DNA of 64,000 nucleotides from Gemmatimonadota bacterium (lineage in GTDB: Bacteria; Gemmatimonadota; Gemmatimonadetes; Gemmatimonadales; GWC2-71-9): assembly GCA_022710485.1 (NCBI GenBank), contig JAKLGU010000007.1, positions 1-64,000 on the forward strand. Reading direction: 5' to 3'. Made by a program: the position numbers and the translations under genes. This document shows, in pieces, positions 56,731-64,000 of the stretch. Numbering within the stretch: position 1 is the first letter of the stretch; each line of letters opens with the position of its first letter. Below the pieces are notes generated by a model. The model saw only the letters and a list, made by a program, of their open reading frames with translations, was not told the DNA's origin and made no database searches.

Positions 56731-57633
56731 CTAGACGACTCCAGCCGGTGCCTGGCCGCAAGTTGCCGCGGCCTCATCCCGTTCAATCTGCAGCGTCGCG
56801 TGTTCGATCCCGAACCGGTCGTGCAGTTCGCCACAGGTCGCGGCGAGGAGTTGATCCTCGTTCGTGATCTCCGGCTTGACCAGGTGCGCCGTCAGCGCCA
56901 CGTGGGTCGTGCTCATCCCCCAGATGTGCAAGTCGTGCACGGCGACGACTCCTGGCAACCCTTCCAGGAAGGTCTTCACTTCCTCGGGTTCGATCCCTTC
57001 CGGCACGGCGTCGAGCGCCAAGTTCACCGAATCCCGCAGCAGGCCCCAGGTGCCGATCGTGATCACGGCCGCAATGGCGAGGCTGACCGCCGGATCCAGC
57101 CAGAGCCAGCCGGTGCTCTGCATCAGCAAGGCAGCCACCGCGACTCCCGCCGAGACGGCAGCGTCCGCGGCCATGTGCGTGAACGCGCCGCGGACGTTGA
57201 GATCCTGCTTCCGGCCCCGCAAGAACAGCAGCGCAGTGCCGGCGTTGATCCCGATGCCGAACAGTGCCACGACGATCACAACCCCGGAGGCGACGGGGAC
57301 CGGCCGCTGCAATCTCCCGACCGCCTCCCACGCAATGGCCCCCACCGCGAGGAGGAGCAAGATGGCGTTCGCGAGCGCGGCCAGAATGGACGTCCGACGA
57401 AATCCGTAGGTCCTGCGTGGGGAAGGGCGTCGCGATCCGAGCGCGGCGGCCCCCCAGGCTAGCAGCAACCCGAGGACGTCGCCGAGGTTGTGGCCAGCAT
57501 CCGCCACCAACGCGAGCGAATGGGCCCGCAGCCCGAACACCGCCTCGACAAGCACGAAGGCCAGATTGAGGCTGACGCCCAGCCCGAACGCCCGGTTCAG
57601 GCTGACGAGGCCGTGGTCGTGATCATGTCCCAT
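56731..57633 (-). CDS. Cation diffusion facilitator (CzcD/ZitB-like zinc exporter)
   Basis: The 300-residue CDF protein starts MGHDHDHG and has six helices; the zinc site is formed by ADAGHNLGD in helix 2 (H and D) and HMAADAAVS in helix 5 (H and D), the usual Zn/Cd-type HD-HD set. A cytoplasmic C-terminal domain (VHDLHIWGMSTTHVALTAHLV) completes the family plan. It would export Zn(II), perhaps also Co or Cd, to the periplasm for the CzcCBA-type pump encoded divergently. Only 18 bp separate its ATG from the next gene's ATG. Confidence 0.94.
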   Translation of the reverse strand: MGHDHDHGLVSLNRAFGLGVSLNLAFVLVEAVFGLRAHSLALVADAGHNLGDVLGLLLAWGAAALGSRRPSPRRTYGFRRTSILAALANAILLLLAVGAIAWEAVGRLQRPVPVASGVVIVVALFGIGINAGTALLFLRGRKQDLNVRGAFTHMAADAAVSAGVAVAALLMQSTGWLWLDPAVSLAIAAVITIGTWGLLRDSVNLALDAVPEGIEPEEVKTFLEGLPGVVAVHDLHIWGMSTTHVALTAHLVKPEITNEDQLLAATCGELHDRFGIEHATLQIERDEAAATCGQAPAGVV

Positions 57634-57651
57634 GGTGTTATATTTGTACCC
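57634..57651. promoter_or_regulatory. 18-bp bidirectional promoter between the CDF gene and the second small exported protein
   Basis: The whole divergent spacer is 18 bp. On the plus strand TATATT (57639-57644) lies 7 nt before ATG 57652. The same AT-rich core read on the minus strand (AATATA) lies 5 nt before ATG 57633. The -35 regions would sit inside the opposite coding sequences; none is strong. Both transcripts must be leaderless or nearly so. Confidence 0.55.
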
Positions 57652-58008
57652 ATGATTGCCGCATTGCGCCACCTGACCCGCACCGTTTGCGCCCTGCTGA
57701 TCGTGATCAGCTTGGGGATCTCGATGGTGGAGACCGCGTTGTGCGACGTCCCGGCGGGCGACGGGTTGGTCTATGGCGTTGATGCCGGCGCGACCCCGAC
57801 GGCCGGTGCGTCGACTGATCCATCGGTTCCGGTGCCGCCCGCGGGCGGTACTGGCTACTGTTGCTGCATTCACACCTTCCCGGATCGCGCATCGGGAAAC
57901 TCCGCCGTGATCGCGGTGATCGCCTCGTTTCCAGTGCTCACCCCACACGCAGCCCAATTCCTCACCAGCCATTCCGCTGCACCGCTCGTTCCACCTCCCA
58001 TAGCCTGA
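57652..58008 (+). CDS. Small exported Cys-rich protein heading the divalent-cation efflux operon
   Basis: The 118-residue product has a hydrophobic export segment (VCALLIVISLGISMVETALC), a Gly/Pro-rich middle, a CCC cluster with His (GYCCCIHTF), further His residues (TPHAAQF, TSHSAA) and the C-terminus PPPIA, shared with the 122-residue protein at 47609. I recognise no named family. Position at the head of a CzcCBA-type operon parallels the first small protein, suggesting a common periplasmic metal-binding, capture or sensing role. Starts upstream of ATG 57652 would read through the CDF gene's N-terminus and were rejected. Confidence 0.6.
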   Translation: MIAALRHLTRTVCALLIVISLGISMVETALCDVPAGDGLVYGVDAGATPTAGASTDPSVPVPPAGGTGYCCCIHTFPDRASGNSAVIAVIASFPVLTPHAAQFLTSHSAAPLVPPPIA

Positions 58009-58009
58009 T
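57994..58009 (+). repeat. Shared 16-nt element, copy 2
   Basis: CCTCCCATAGCCTGAT spans the Pro-Pro-Ile-Ala codons and stop of the second small exported protein, identical to 47963-47978. It is followed by about 150 bp without a gene before the TolC-type start. Confidence 0.65.
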
Positions 58010-58161
58010 TTTCCCCCGGCCCGCGTAGGGGCTGGTCGCACCGCTCCCATCCTGACGGGATCGGCTGCGCCATTGTTCCCATGTCGCCGGGTGCTCGCCC
58101 CTTTTCCGGCGGCAGAGCGACCCAACGACCGAATTCGCCATCGCACCCAAACGAGAGTGCC
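58010..58161 (+). other. Spacer between small exported protein 2 and its TolC-type gene
   Basis: About 150 bp without a convincing gene. It starts with a T-rich run (TTTTCCCCC) directly after the shared 16-nt element and contains GAATTCGCC near its 3' end. A leader RNA or attenuator is possible, but I see no strong hairpin. Confidence 0.3.
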
Positions 58162-59502
58162 ATGACCCGACAGCACATACGAATCCGGCTTACCGCGGCG
58201 CTGGTGATGCTCGGCATCGGCTTCCCGGCGAGCCTGCCGGCGCAGGAAGCAGCCCTTCGAGACTCCCTTGAGTCCGCCCTGCTTCGCCTGGTGTTCTCAC
58301 GGCAGCCCGAATTGGTGGTCCGTCGAGCCGCGACCGCGACCGCGGAAGCACGGCTCCGCGCCGCGGGGCCGGTCGCTCCGCCGGTCCTGGGCGCGGAAAT
58401 CGAGAACATCCCGGACTGGGTGAACCTGGCCGATGCCGGCCAGATCCGGCTCGTGATTGAACGCGAGTTTCTCACCGGGTCGCGCCGAGCGGCGGACCGG
58501 GCCGTGGAGCAGGCGGCGTGGGAGGCGGCTGCCCTGCGGCTCGAGCTGGCGGAGAGAAGCGTGGGGGTGGACGTCCGGGCCAGGCTTGCCAAATGGCTCG
58601 GCTGGCGCGAAATCGCCGCCCGGCTCGCCACCGAGGATGCCATGCTCCAGAACGCGGAGGCCGGACTTCAAGCGCGCTTCGCCACCGGGGAGGCTCGGTA
58701 TGTGGACGTCCTGCGGCTCCGCACCGAACGGCTCCGAGTTCGATCCGACCGCGCCGAAGCCATCCTGACCGCCCAGGCTGTGAGGCGACGACTCGAAGGC
58801 ATGATCACCCCGAACGATTCACTGGTACCGGCGCTGCGGGTACTGCTCGACACCCTTGCTGCGTTGCCGGCGCCGGTGGCGGATCTGGTGCTTCCGCCCG
58901 CCCCCGACCCGGACAGCCTCCTCACGGCTCTCGGCGCGCTCCGCTTCGGCGACCTCCGGGTAGCGAGCGCCCGCGCGCGGGCCGAGGAGACCGCCGCGTC
59001 GCGGAGTGCCTTGCTGGTCGGCGGCATCGGCGTCCAGCGCTTCGGCGATCCGGGCGGCGGATTCACGGTCGGCCCGTCGCTCCGTGCCGCCATCACGCTC
59101 CCGTTTACAGTGGGAGGATCGACGCGGGCCTTGAACCAGGCGGCCGAGCTCGCGGTCGAGGAGGCCCAGGACCAACGGACGGCAGGGGAAAACCAGCTGC
59201 GGACCGCTCTCCTCACCGCACGGGACCGATACGTGGTGGCGCTGGAGCAGGATCGAGTCTACCGCGACGCGATGCTGGTCGGCGCGCGAGAAGAGCGGGA
59301 GGCGGCAGTCGGTGCCTACCGGGCAGGCGAACTCTCCCTGATCGAGCTCCTGGACTTCGAGCGGGCCCTGTCTCGGGCGGAGATTGCCCGGATTCGGGTC
59401 GCCATCGACGTGCAGGTCGCATACGCCCAGCTGATCCTGACGGCGGCGGGCTTCCGCTCGCCGGGTATCACCGTCTTTGATTCCGAGGCTGAGAATGACT
59501 GA
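58162..59502 (+). CDS. TolC-family outer-membrane channel of the CzcCBA-type system
   Basis: The 446-residue protein has an export signal (RLTAALVMLGIGFPASLPAQ) and two OEP helical repeats (REFLTGSRRAADRAVEQAA; second from about residue 260, with GPSLRAAITLPFTVGG and the late AYRAGELSLIELLDFERALSRAE). It would be the outer-membrane duct for the CzcB/CzcA-like pair that follows. ATG 58162 was chosen over ATG 58081 because the signal begins just after it. Its stop overlaps the adaptor start by 8 bp. Confidence 0.87.
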   Translation: MTRQHIRIRLTAALVMLGIGFPASLPAQEAALRDSLESALLRLVFSRQPELVVRRAATATAEARLRAAGPVAPPVLGAEIENIPDWVNLADAGQIRLVIEREFLTGSRRAADRAVEQAAWEAAALRLELAERSVGVDVRARLAKWLGWREIAARLATEDAMLQNAEAGLQARFATGEARYVDVLRLRTERLRVRSDRAEAILTAQAVRRRLEGMITPNDSLVPALRVLLDTLAALPAPVADLVLPPAPDPDSLLTALGALRFGDLRVASARARAEETAASRSALLVGGIGVQRFGDPGGGFTVGPSLRAAITLPFTVGGSTRALNQAAELAVEEAQDQRTAGENQLRTALLTARDRYVVALEQDRVYRDAMLVGAREEREAAVGAYRAGELSLIELLDFERALSRAEIARIRVAIDVQVAYAQLILTAAGFRSPGITVFDSEAEND

Positions 59503-60700
59503 GCATGCCCTCCACATCTGGCCGCGCAGGACCCTCATGCTCCTCGCCGCTGTGGCCCTACTTGTCGCGTGCGGTGGACCTCGGGAGGTACCCGGCGACG
59601 CCGCGGAGCGCGGCTCGCCCTCAGTGGAGGTGGGCGTGGAGCCCGATTCCGTGCCGACTCGCGTCGTCCTGACCGAGGCTGCAGCCGTTTCGGCGGGCAT
59701 CAGGACGGAGGAAGCCCGGCGTGCGGATGGCGCGTCGGAAGGCATGCTCGTCGAGGCGCCGGGCCAGGTCGAGGCCGATCCGTCGCGCACGGCCTTCATT
59801 TCTCCCCGTGCCGCCGGCCGGTTGGAGCGGCTCACCGCGGTCGTGGGTGACCGCGTCGCGGCGGACCAGGTGGTGGCGTGGGTGATGAGCCCCGCTTTCA
59901 CGACGGCGCAGACGGACTACCGGCTGGCCATCCGGCGGGCCACCCTGCTCGCCGACACGCCCGATTCGGCGGGCGCGCAAGCCCTCACGCGAGCCGCCGG
60001 GAGTCGACTCCGGATGTTCGGACTCTCGGACGCCCAACTGGCCCAATTGGCGGGCGGCGGGGAGCCCTCGGCGATGCTCCCGGTCACCGCCCCGTTCGAG
60101 GGGAGCCTGGTGGAGGGCATGACACTGGCCGGAGCGTCCGTCGAGCCGGGCACGCCGATCTTCCGGATCATCGACCTCAGCGAACTGGACGTGGTGGCTG
60201 ACGTTCCGGAGCGGTTCCTGGCTGACCTCCACGTCGGGCAGGGGGCCGTCGTGTCTCTCGCGGCGTACCCGGGCTTGCGCCTCCACGGCCGGGTGGAGCG
60301 CATCAGGGACGAGTTGGACCCCACCACGCGGACCATCGAAGCCATCGTCCACGTGGCGAACCGGGACCGGGCGCTCCGCCCGGGAATGTTCGCCAAGGTG
60401 CAGCTCCAGGTGCGAGCCGGTGGCGCTTCCCGGGCGGCCGTGGCCGAGGCGCCCCTGGTCATCCCGGCGGCGGCCGTCGTGAGCGACGTAGACCAGCGCT
60501 ACGTGTTCGTCGAGACGGCTCCCTACACCTTCGAACGTCGGCTCATCGAACTCGCGAGCAACGACGCCCGCTTCGGTGGCGTAGGTGTCAAGGAGGTCGT
60601 GGTGCACGGAGGAATACGGTCCGGGGAACGCGTCGTGGTCGAAGGGGCCTTCACCCTCAAATCGGAGCTGGCCAAGGCCGGCTTCGCCGAGGAGGAGTGA
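59495..60700 (+). CDS. RND efflux periplasmic adaptor lipoprotein (CzcB-like)
   Basis: The 401-residue membrane-fusion protein has a lipoprotein signal (MLLAAVALLVACGG; Cys about 27), a lipoyl half (FISPRAAGRLERLTAVVGDRVAADQ), a helical hairpin, the second lipoyl half (VTAPFEGSLVEGMTLAGASVEPG) and a beta-barrel with LDPTTRTIEAIVHV. It lacks the Met-rich tail of the first adaptor, in line with divalent-metal use. It overlaps the channel gene and ends 4 bp before the RND gene. Confidence 0.9.
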   Translation: MTEHALHIWPRRTLMLLAAVALLVACGGPREVPGDAAERGSPSVEVGVEPDSVPTRVVLTEAAAVSAGIRTEEARRADGASEGMLVEAPGQVEADPSRTAFISPRAAGRLERLTAVVGDRVAADQVVAWVMSPAFTTAQTDYRLAIRRATLLADTPDSAGAQALTRAAGSRLRMFGLSDAQLAQLAGGGEPSAMLPVTAPFEGSLVEGMTLAGASVEPGTPIFRIIDLSELDVVADVPERFLADLHVGQGAVVSLAAYPGLRLHGRVERIRDELDPTTRTIEAIVHVANRDRALRPGMFAKVQLQVRAGGASRAAVAEAPLVIPAAAVVSDVDQRYVFVETAPYTFERRLIELASNDARFGGVGVKEVVVHGGIRSGERVVVEGAFTLKSELAKAGFAEEE

Positions 60701-60704
60701 GCCC

Positions 60705-63700
60705 ATGATCGAGCGCGTGGTCGCCTGGGCCATCAAGAATGCCGGCGCCGTCTTCCTCGGGGTGCTTCTGGTCGTGGCCGGCGGATCCTGGGCCCTGGTT
60801 CACCTTCGGGTGGACGCTTTTCCCGACCTGACCGACGTCCAGGTCCAGGTGCTCGTCGACGCCCCCGGGCTCTCGCCACTTGAGGTCGAACGCCTGATCT
60901 CGTTTCCCATCGAGGTGGCGCTGAACGGACTGCCTCGGGTGGTGCAGGTGCGGTCGGTGAGCAAGTATGCCTTCGCCGGGGTCACCGTGGTGTTCGAGGA
61001 CGGGGTGGACCTGTATTTCGCCCGGACGCTGGTGTCCGAACGACTGCAAAGCGTGCGTGACGGCCTCCCGCCCGGTGCGGACGCATCACTCGGCCCGCTT
61101 TCGGGCGCCACCAGCGAGATCTACCTCTACACCATCGAGGGCGGCGGTCTCGAGCAGACTCGCCTGCGAACCCTGCAGGACCGGATCGTCCGGCCCCAAC
61201 TCCGGACCGTGCCCGGCGTCACCGAGATCAATACCTTCGGCGGACTGGTGCGGCAGGTCCAGATCGTGGTGCAACCCGACCGGCTGGTGAGCTATGGGCT
61301 CACGCTGCACGACGTGGTGGAGACGGTCCAGGCCAACAACAGCATCGCCGCTGGTGGCTATCTGGAGCACCGGGACGAGCAGTACATCCTGCGCGGGCTG
61401 GGACAGGCGACAGGCCTTGAAGATCTGCGCCACACGGTGATCCGGTCCAACACCCACGGCGTCCCCGTGATGTTGAGTGATGTGGCGGAGGTGACGTTTG
61501 GCGCCCAGGTGCGGCAAGGCGCGGTGTCGCGGGACGGCCGGGGTGAAGTGGTCACCGGGATCGTGATGATGCTCCGGGGCGAGAACAGCCGCGAAGTGGT
61601 TCGGCGAGTTCGGGAACGGGTGGACGCGATCAATGCCGCGCTCCCGGCCGGGGTGGCCGTCACCCCTTATTACGACCAGACGGACCTGGTTGAAGGGACG
61701 CTCCACACGGTCCGGAACAACCTGCTCGTGGGTGGGTTTCTCGTGGTGGCGATCCTGCTCGTCTTCCTGGGAAATATTCGCGCCGCGCTGGTGGTCGCAG
61801 CCACGATTCCGCTCTCCCTGCTGGTCGCCGTGCTGGGTATGCGTTGGTTGGGGTTGTCGGCCAACCTCATGAGCCTTGGGGCGATCGACTTCGGGATGAT
61901 CGTGGACGGGGCTGTCGTGATGATCGAACAGTTCGTGCGGCGGCTGCACGCGGATGAGGAACAAGGGCGCTTCCCGCGTGATCGCGTGAGCTTCCTCTCC
62001 CGACTCACCGATCTGGCGCGGGATGTCGGGCGGCCGATCGCCTTCGGCGTCCTCATCATCCTGCTGGTCTATCTCCCCGTGCTGACGCTGGAGGGGCTTG
62101 AGGGCCGGATGTTCCGGCCTATGGCCATCACCGTGGCGATGGCGCTGTTCGGGAGCCTGGTGCTGGCCCTCGTCTTCGTGCCCGCGGCGGCGACCCTCGT
62201 ATTCCGGCGAGGCGCGCCGGAGTCAAAGTCGGCACTGCGGTTGGCCGCGTGGCTCGACCGGCGCTACACCCCGGTTCTTCGGGCCACCATCGCCAGGCCG
62301 ATCCGAACCGTCGGGATCGCCCTGGTTCTATTCGCCCTGAGCCTGGCGCTCGTGCCGCGGCTGGGCACCGAATTCCTTCCCGAACTGGATGAGGGGTCCA
62401 TCCTGATTGAAGCGGTCCGCGACCCCAGTGTGTCCCTCACCAAGTCGGTGGCGATGCAGGCCGAGATGGAGCGGACGCTCTTGGAATTCCCCGAGGTTAC
62501 CACCGTTGTGAGCCGTGTCGGCCGGCCCGATATCGGCAGCGATCCGATGGGCATCAACCAGGCGGACGTGTTCGTGATGCTCAAGCCGAGGTCCGGGTGG
62601 CGCCCTGGCCTGACCAAGCCGGCGCTCGAGGCCGCGATGGAGGAGCGCCTCGGCGCGCGTGTGGCTGGGATCGCCTTCGGGTTCACCCAACCGGTCGCCA
62701 TGCGCCTGGATGAGCTGATCAGCGGGGTGCGGGCGGACCTGGCCGTGAAGGTATTCGGGGATGACCCAATCGAAAACCGCAGAGTGGCCGAGCAAATCGC
62801 GGCCGTCGTGAACGCGGTGCCGGGTGCCAGCCAGGTACAGATCGAGGCGACCGAGGGCCAGGGTTACCTGAATGTCAGGATGAACCGGGATGCCATGGCG
62901 CGGTTCGGAATCCCGATGCAGGAAGTACAAGAAGCGCTGGAGACGGCAGTCGGAGGGCGGCCGGTGTCGCAGATCATCGAGGGTAGCTTCCCTGTGGACG
63001 TGACGGTGCAGTACCCGCACGAATTGAAGGGCTCACCGGAGGCGATCGGGGAGATCACCATCCCTACTCCCTCCGGGGCACGGATCGCGTTGGCCCAGTT
63101 GGCTGACATCCGGTTGGAGACTGGGCCGGTGCAGGTAAGTCGAGAGCGGGCCCAGCGGCTAGTGGTGGTCCAGGCGAATGTCTCGGGCCGGGACCTCGGC
63201 GGCTTTGTCGCCGACACCCGCGACGCCATTGCGGCCCGGGTGCAGGTACCGGCCGGTGTATTCCTGGTGTACGGTGGCCAATTCGAGAATCAGGAACGCG
63301 CCATGGCGCGACTTAGGCTGGTGCTGCCGATCGCGATCTTGCTGATCGGGGTCCTCCTGTACGCCTCGCTCCGGTCCTGGATGCTCGCCGGGCTGGTCTT
63401 CGTGAATCTCCCGTTCGCCGCCGTGGGTGGCATCGCCGCGCTCTGGCTTCGCGGATTGCACCTGAGCGTGTCCGCCTCGATCGGCTTCATTGCGCTGTTC
63501 GGTGTCGCGGTGCTGAATGGGCTGGTGCTGTTATCGACGATCCAGCGGCAGCGGGAGGAGGGGCTGGACGCCGCCAGCGCGGCGGAATCAGGATCGCGCG
63601 AACGGCTGCGGCCGGTCCTGATGACGGCAATGGTGGCGAGCATCGGCTTCCTCCCGGTTGCGTACTCCACCGGGACTGGAGCCGAAGTCCAGCGCCCGCT

Positions 63701-63806
63701 CGCCACGGTGGTGATTGGAGGACTGGTGACGTCAACGCTGCTTACGCTATTCGTCCTGCCATCGGTGTATGTCTGGTTAAGAAAGCGAACCGTCTCCGAT
63801 TCCTAG
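60705..63806 (+). CDS. czcA: Heavy-metal RND pump, divalent cation type (CzcA-like)
   Basis: The 1033-residue pump has the twelve-helix RND plan. Its fourth-helix motif is DFGMIVDGAVVMIE with D395, D401 and E408 at the spacing of CzcA D402, D408 and E415, which are needed for proton-driven transport. At the positions of the CusA methionines it has SILIEAVRD and GINQADVFV, so it is not a Cu(I) pump. It would move Zn/Co/Cd/Ni-type ions to the channel protein. ATG 60705 has GGAGGAG 8 nt upstream. It ends at the convergent flavoprotein gene with a 4-bp overlap. Confidence 0.94.
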   Translation: MIERVVAWAIKNAGAVFLGVLLVVAGGSWALVHLRVDAFPDLTDVQVQVLVDAPGLSPLEVERLISFPIEVALNGLPRVVQVRSVSKYAFAGVTVVFEDGVDLYFARTLVSERLQSVRDGLPPGADASLGPLSGATSEIYLYTIEGGGLEQTRLRTLQDRIVRPQLRTVPGVTEINTFGGLVRQVQIVVQPDRLVSYGLTLHDVVETVQANNSIAAGGYLEHRDEQYILRGLGQATGLEDLRHTVIRSNTHGVPVMLSDVAEVTFGAQVRQGAVSRDGRGEVVTGIVMMLRGENSREVVRRVRERVDAINAALPAGVAVTPYYDQTDLVEGTLHTVRNNLLVGGFLVVAILLVFLGNIRAALVVAATIPLSLLVAVLGMRWLGLSANLMSLGAIDFGMIVDGAVVMIEQFVRRLHADEEQGRFPRDRVSFLSRLTDLARDVGRPIAFGVLIILLVYLPVLTLEGLEGRMFRPMAITVAMALFGSLVLALVFVPAAATLVFRRGAPESKSALRLAAWLDRRYTPVLRATIARPIRTVGIALVLFALSLALVPRLGTEFLPELDEGSILIEAVRDPSVSLTKSVAMQAEMERTLLEFPEVTTVVSRVGRPDIGSDPMGINQADVFVMLKPRSGWRPGLTKPALEAAMEERLGARVAGIAFGFTQPVAMRLDELISGVRADLAVKVFGDDPIENRRVAEQIAAVVNAVPGASQVQIEATEGQGYLNVRMNRDAMARFGIPMQEVQEALETAVGGRPVSQIIEGSFPVDVTVQYPHELKGSPEAIGEITIPTPSGARIALAQLADIRLETGPVQVSRERAQRLVVVQANVSGRDLGGFVADTRDAIAARVQVPAGVFLVYGGQFENQERAMARLRLVLPIAILLIGVLLYASLRSWMLAGLVFVNLPFAAVGGIAALWLRGLHLSVSASIGFIALFGVAVLNGLVLLSTIQRQREEGLDAASAAESGSRERLRPVLMTAMVASIGFLPVAYSTGTGAEVQRPLATVVIGGLVTSTLLTLFVLPSVYVWLRKRTVSDS

Positions 63807-64000
63807 ATCCAGCCCGACAGCCACTTCCACTCGAAGGCAACTTTGCCCCAATGCCAGAGGCGGCTCGGTGCCTTCAGGGCGATCTGGGGCGTCGGTTCGG
63901 CATAGAAATTCCCGGCGCCGAACCCAGCCCGTCCATCGCCGGTTTCGAGGAAACACTCGCCGTGCCCGTCAAATTGGCGGCGCACGGTGGAATCGGACCA
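63803..64000 (-). CDS. C-terminal fragment of a probable FAD-dependent oxidoreductase (SQR-like)
   Basis: The frame is open to the window edge, so the start lies beyond base 64000. The visible 65 residues include FDGHGECFLETGDGRAGFG and NFYAEPTPQIAL, followed by an aromatic, Trp-rich end (LWHWGKVAFEWKWLSGWI). This resembles the C-terminal membrane-association region of sulfide:quinone-reductase-like pyridine-nucleotide disulfide oxidoreductases, from memory of the family; no FAD motif is visible here. GTG 63985 is unlikely to be the true start. Confidence 0.5.
   Translation of the reverse strand, partial: WSDSTVRRQFDGHGECFLETGDGRAGFGAGNFYAEPTPQIALKAPSRLWHWGKVAFEWKWLSGWI

Noticed and set aside
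56022-56867. Plus-strand His/Arg-rich open frame across the Met-rich lipoprotein
   Set aside because: It is antisense to a gene with lipobox, Ig-like start and ribosome site; His comes from complemented Met codons.
47963-58009. The shared 16-nt element as an attachment-site remnant of tRNA-Ile
   Set aside because: It matches the tRNA 3' end (CCTCCCAGGCCCA) for only seven bases and lies inside coding sequence in both places.

Overview
The window is a very GC-rich, gene-dense bacterial chromosome segment with long runs of co-directional genes whose start and stop codons overlap (ATGA, GTGA, TAATG). It is Gram-negative-like: it carries heptosyltransferase, SurA-type chaperone, outer-membrane-factor and lipoprotein genes. 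The style (tandem M28 peptidases, BatA-like and DUF58 pair, very high GC, start codons a few bases after a -10 box) fits Gemmatimonadota best, but no rRNA gene is present, so this is an inference.

Layout. 1-10776: the end of a CPA2 antiporter, an AlkA-like glycosylase and uvrA on the minus strand, then plus-strand flippase-like, MsbA-like ABC exporter, FHA, PP2C and MacB-like permease genes. 10777-18152 (minus): nfo, a barrel protein, a metzincin lipoprotein, malic enzyme, PEP carboxykinase and an HD hydrolase. 18170-19624 (plus): a GAF-GGDEF cyclase. 19631-22441 (minus): ftsE-ftsX-envC. 22455-29802 (minus): a seven-gene run from lepA through heptosyltransferase, ROK kinase, PfkB kinase, a HATPase/STAS-like pair and a trans-sulfuration enzyme. 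29828-33797 (minus): an AhpD-like protein, two tandem M28 peptidases and a small proline-rich protein. 34001-43730 (plus): DUF58, BatA-like, mfd, two PpiC/SurA isomerases and pdxA. Then a CNNM/CorC-type membrane protein, typA, a hyperacidic small protein and tRNA-Ile(GAT).

47609-63806 is a metal-efflux region directly downstream of the tRNA and its terminator. The first operon is a small Cys/His exported protein, TolC-type channel, Met-rich adaptor, CusA-type RND pump with all three Met ligands, and a P1B ATPase with a CPD motif; together these read as Cu/Ag export from periplasm and cytoplasm. A Met-rich lipoprotein and a CDF Zn exporter lie on the minus strand. The second operon (small Cys-rich exported protein, TolC-type, adaptor, CzcA-type RND with the D-D-E signature) reads as divalent cation export. 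No metal-sensing regulator is visible. The window ends in the C-terminus of a probable sulfide:quinone-reductase-like flavoprotein.

Most notable signals: (1) eight start codons preceded by a TA(T/C)NTT-type -10 box only 5-9 nt upstream, implying widespread leaderless transcription; (2) the two small exported proteins that head the metal operons share an identical 16-nt string across their stop codons; (3) an octamer-repeat tract that encodes an odd N-terminal extension on EnvC; (4) a co-transcribed STAS-like/HATPase pair; (5) the HD hydrolase, whose conserved N-terminus has no ATG, GTG or TTG start.
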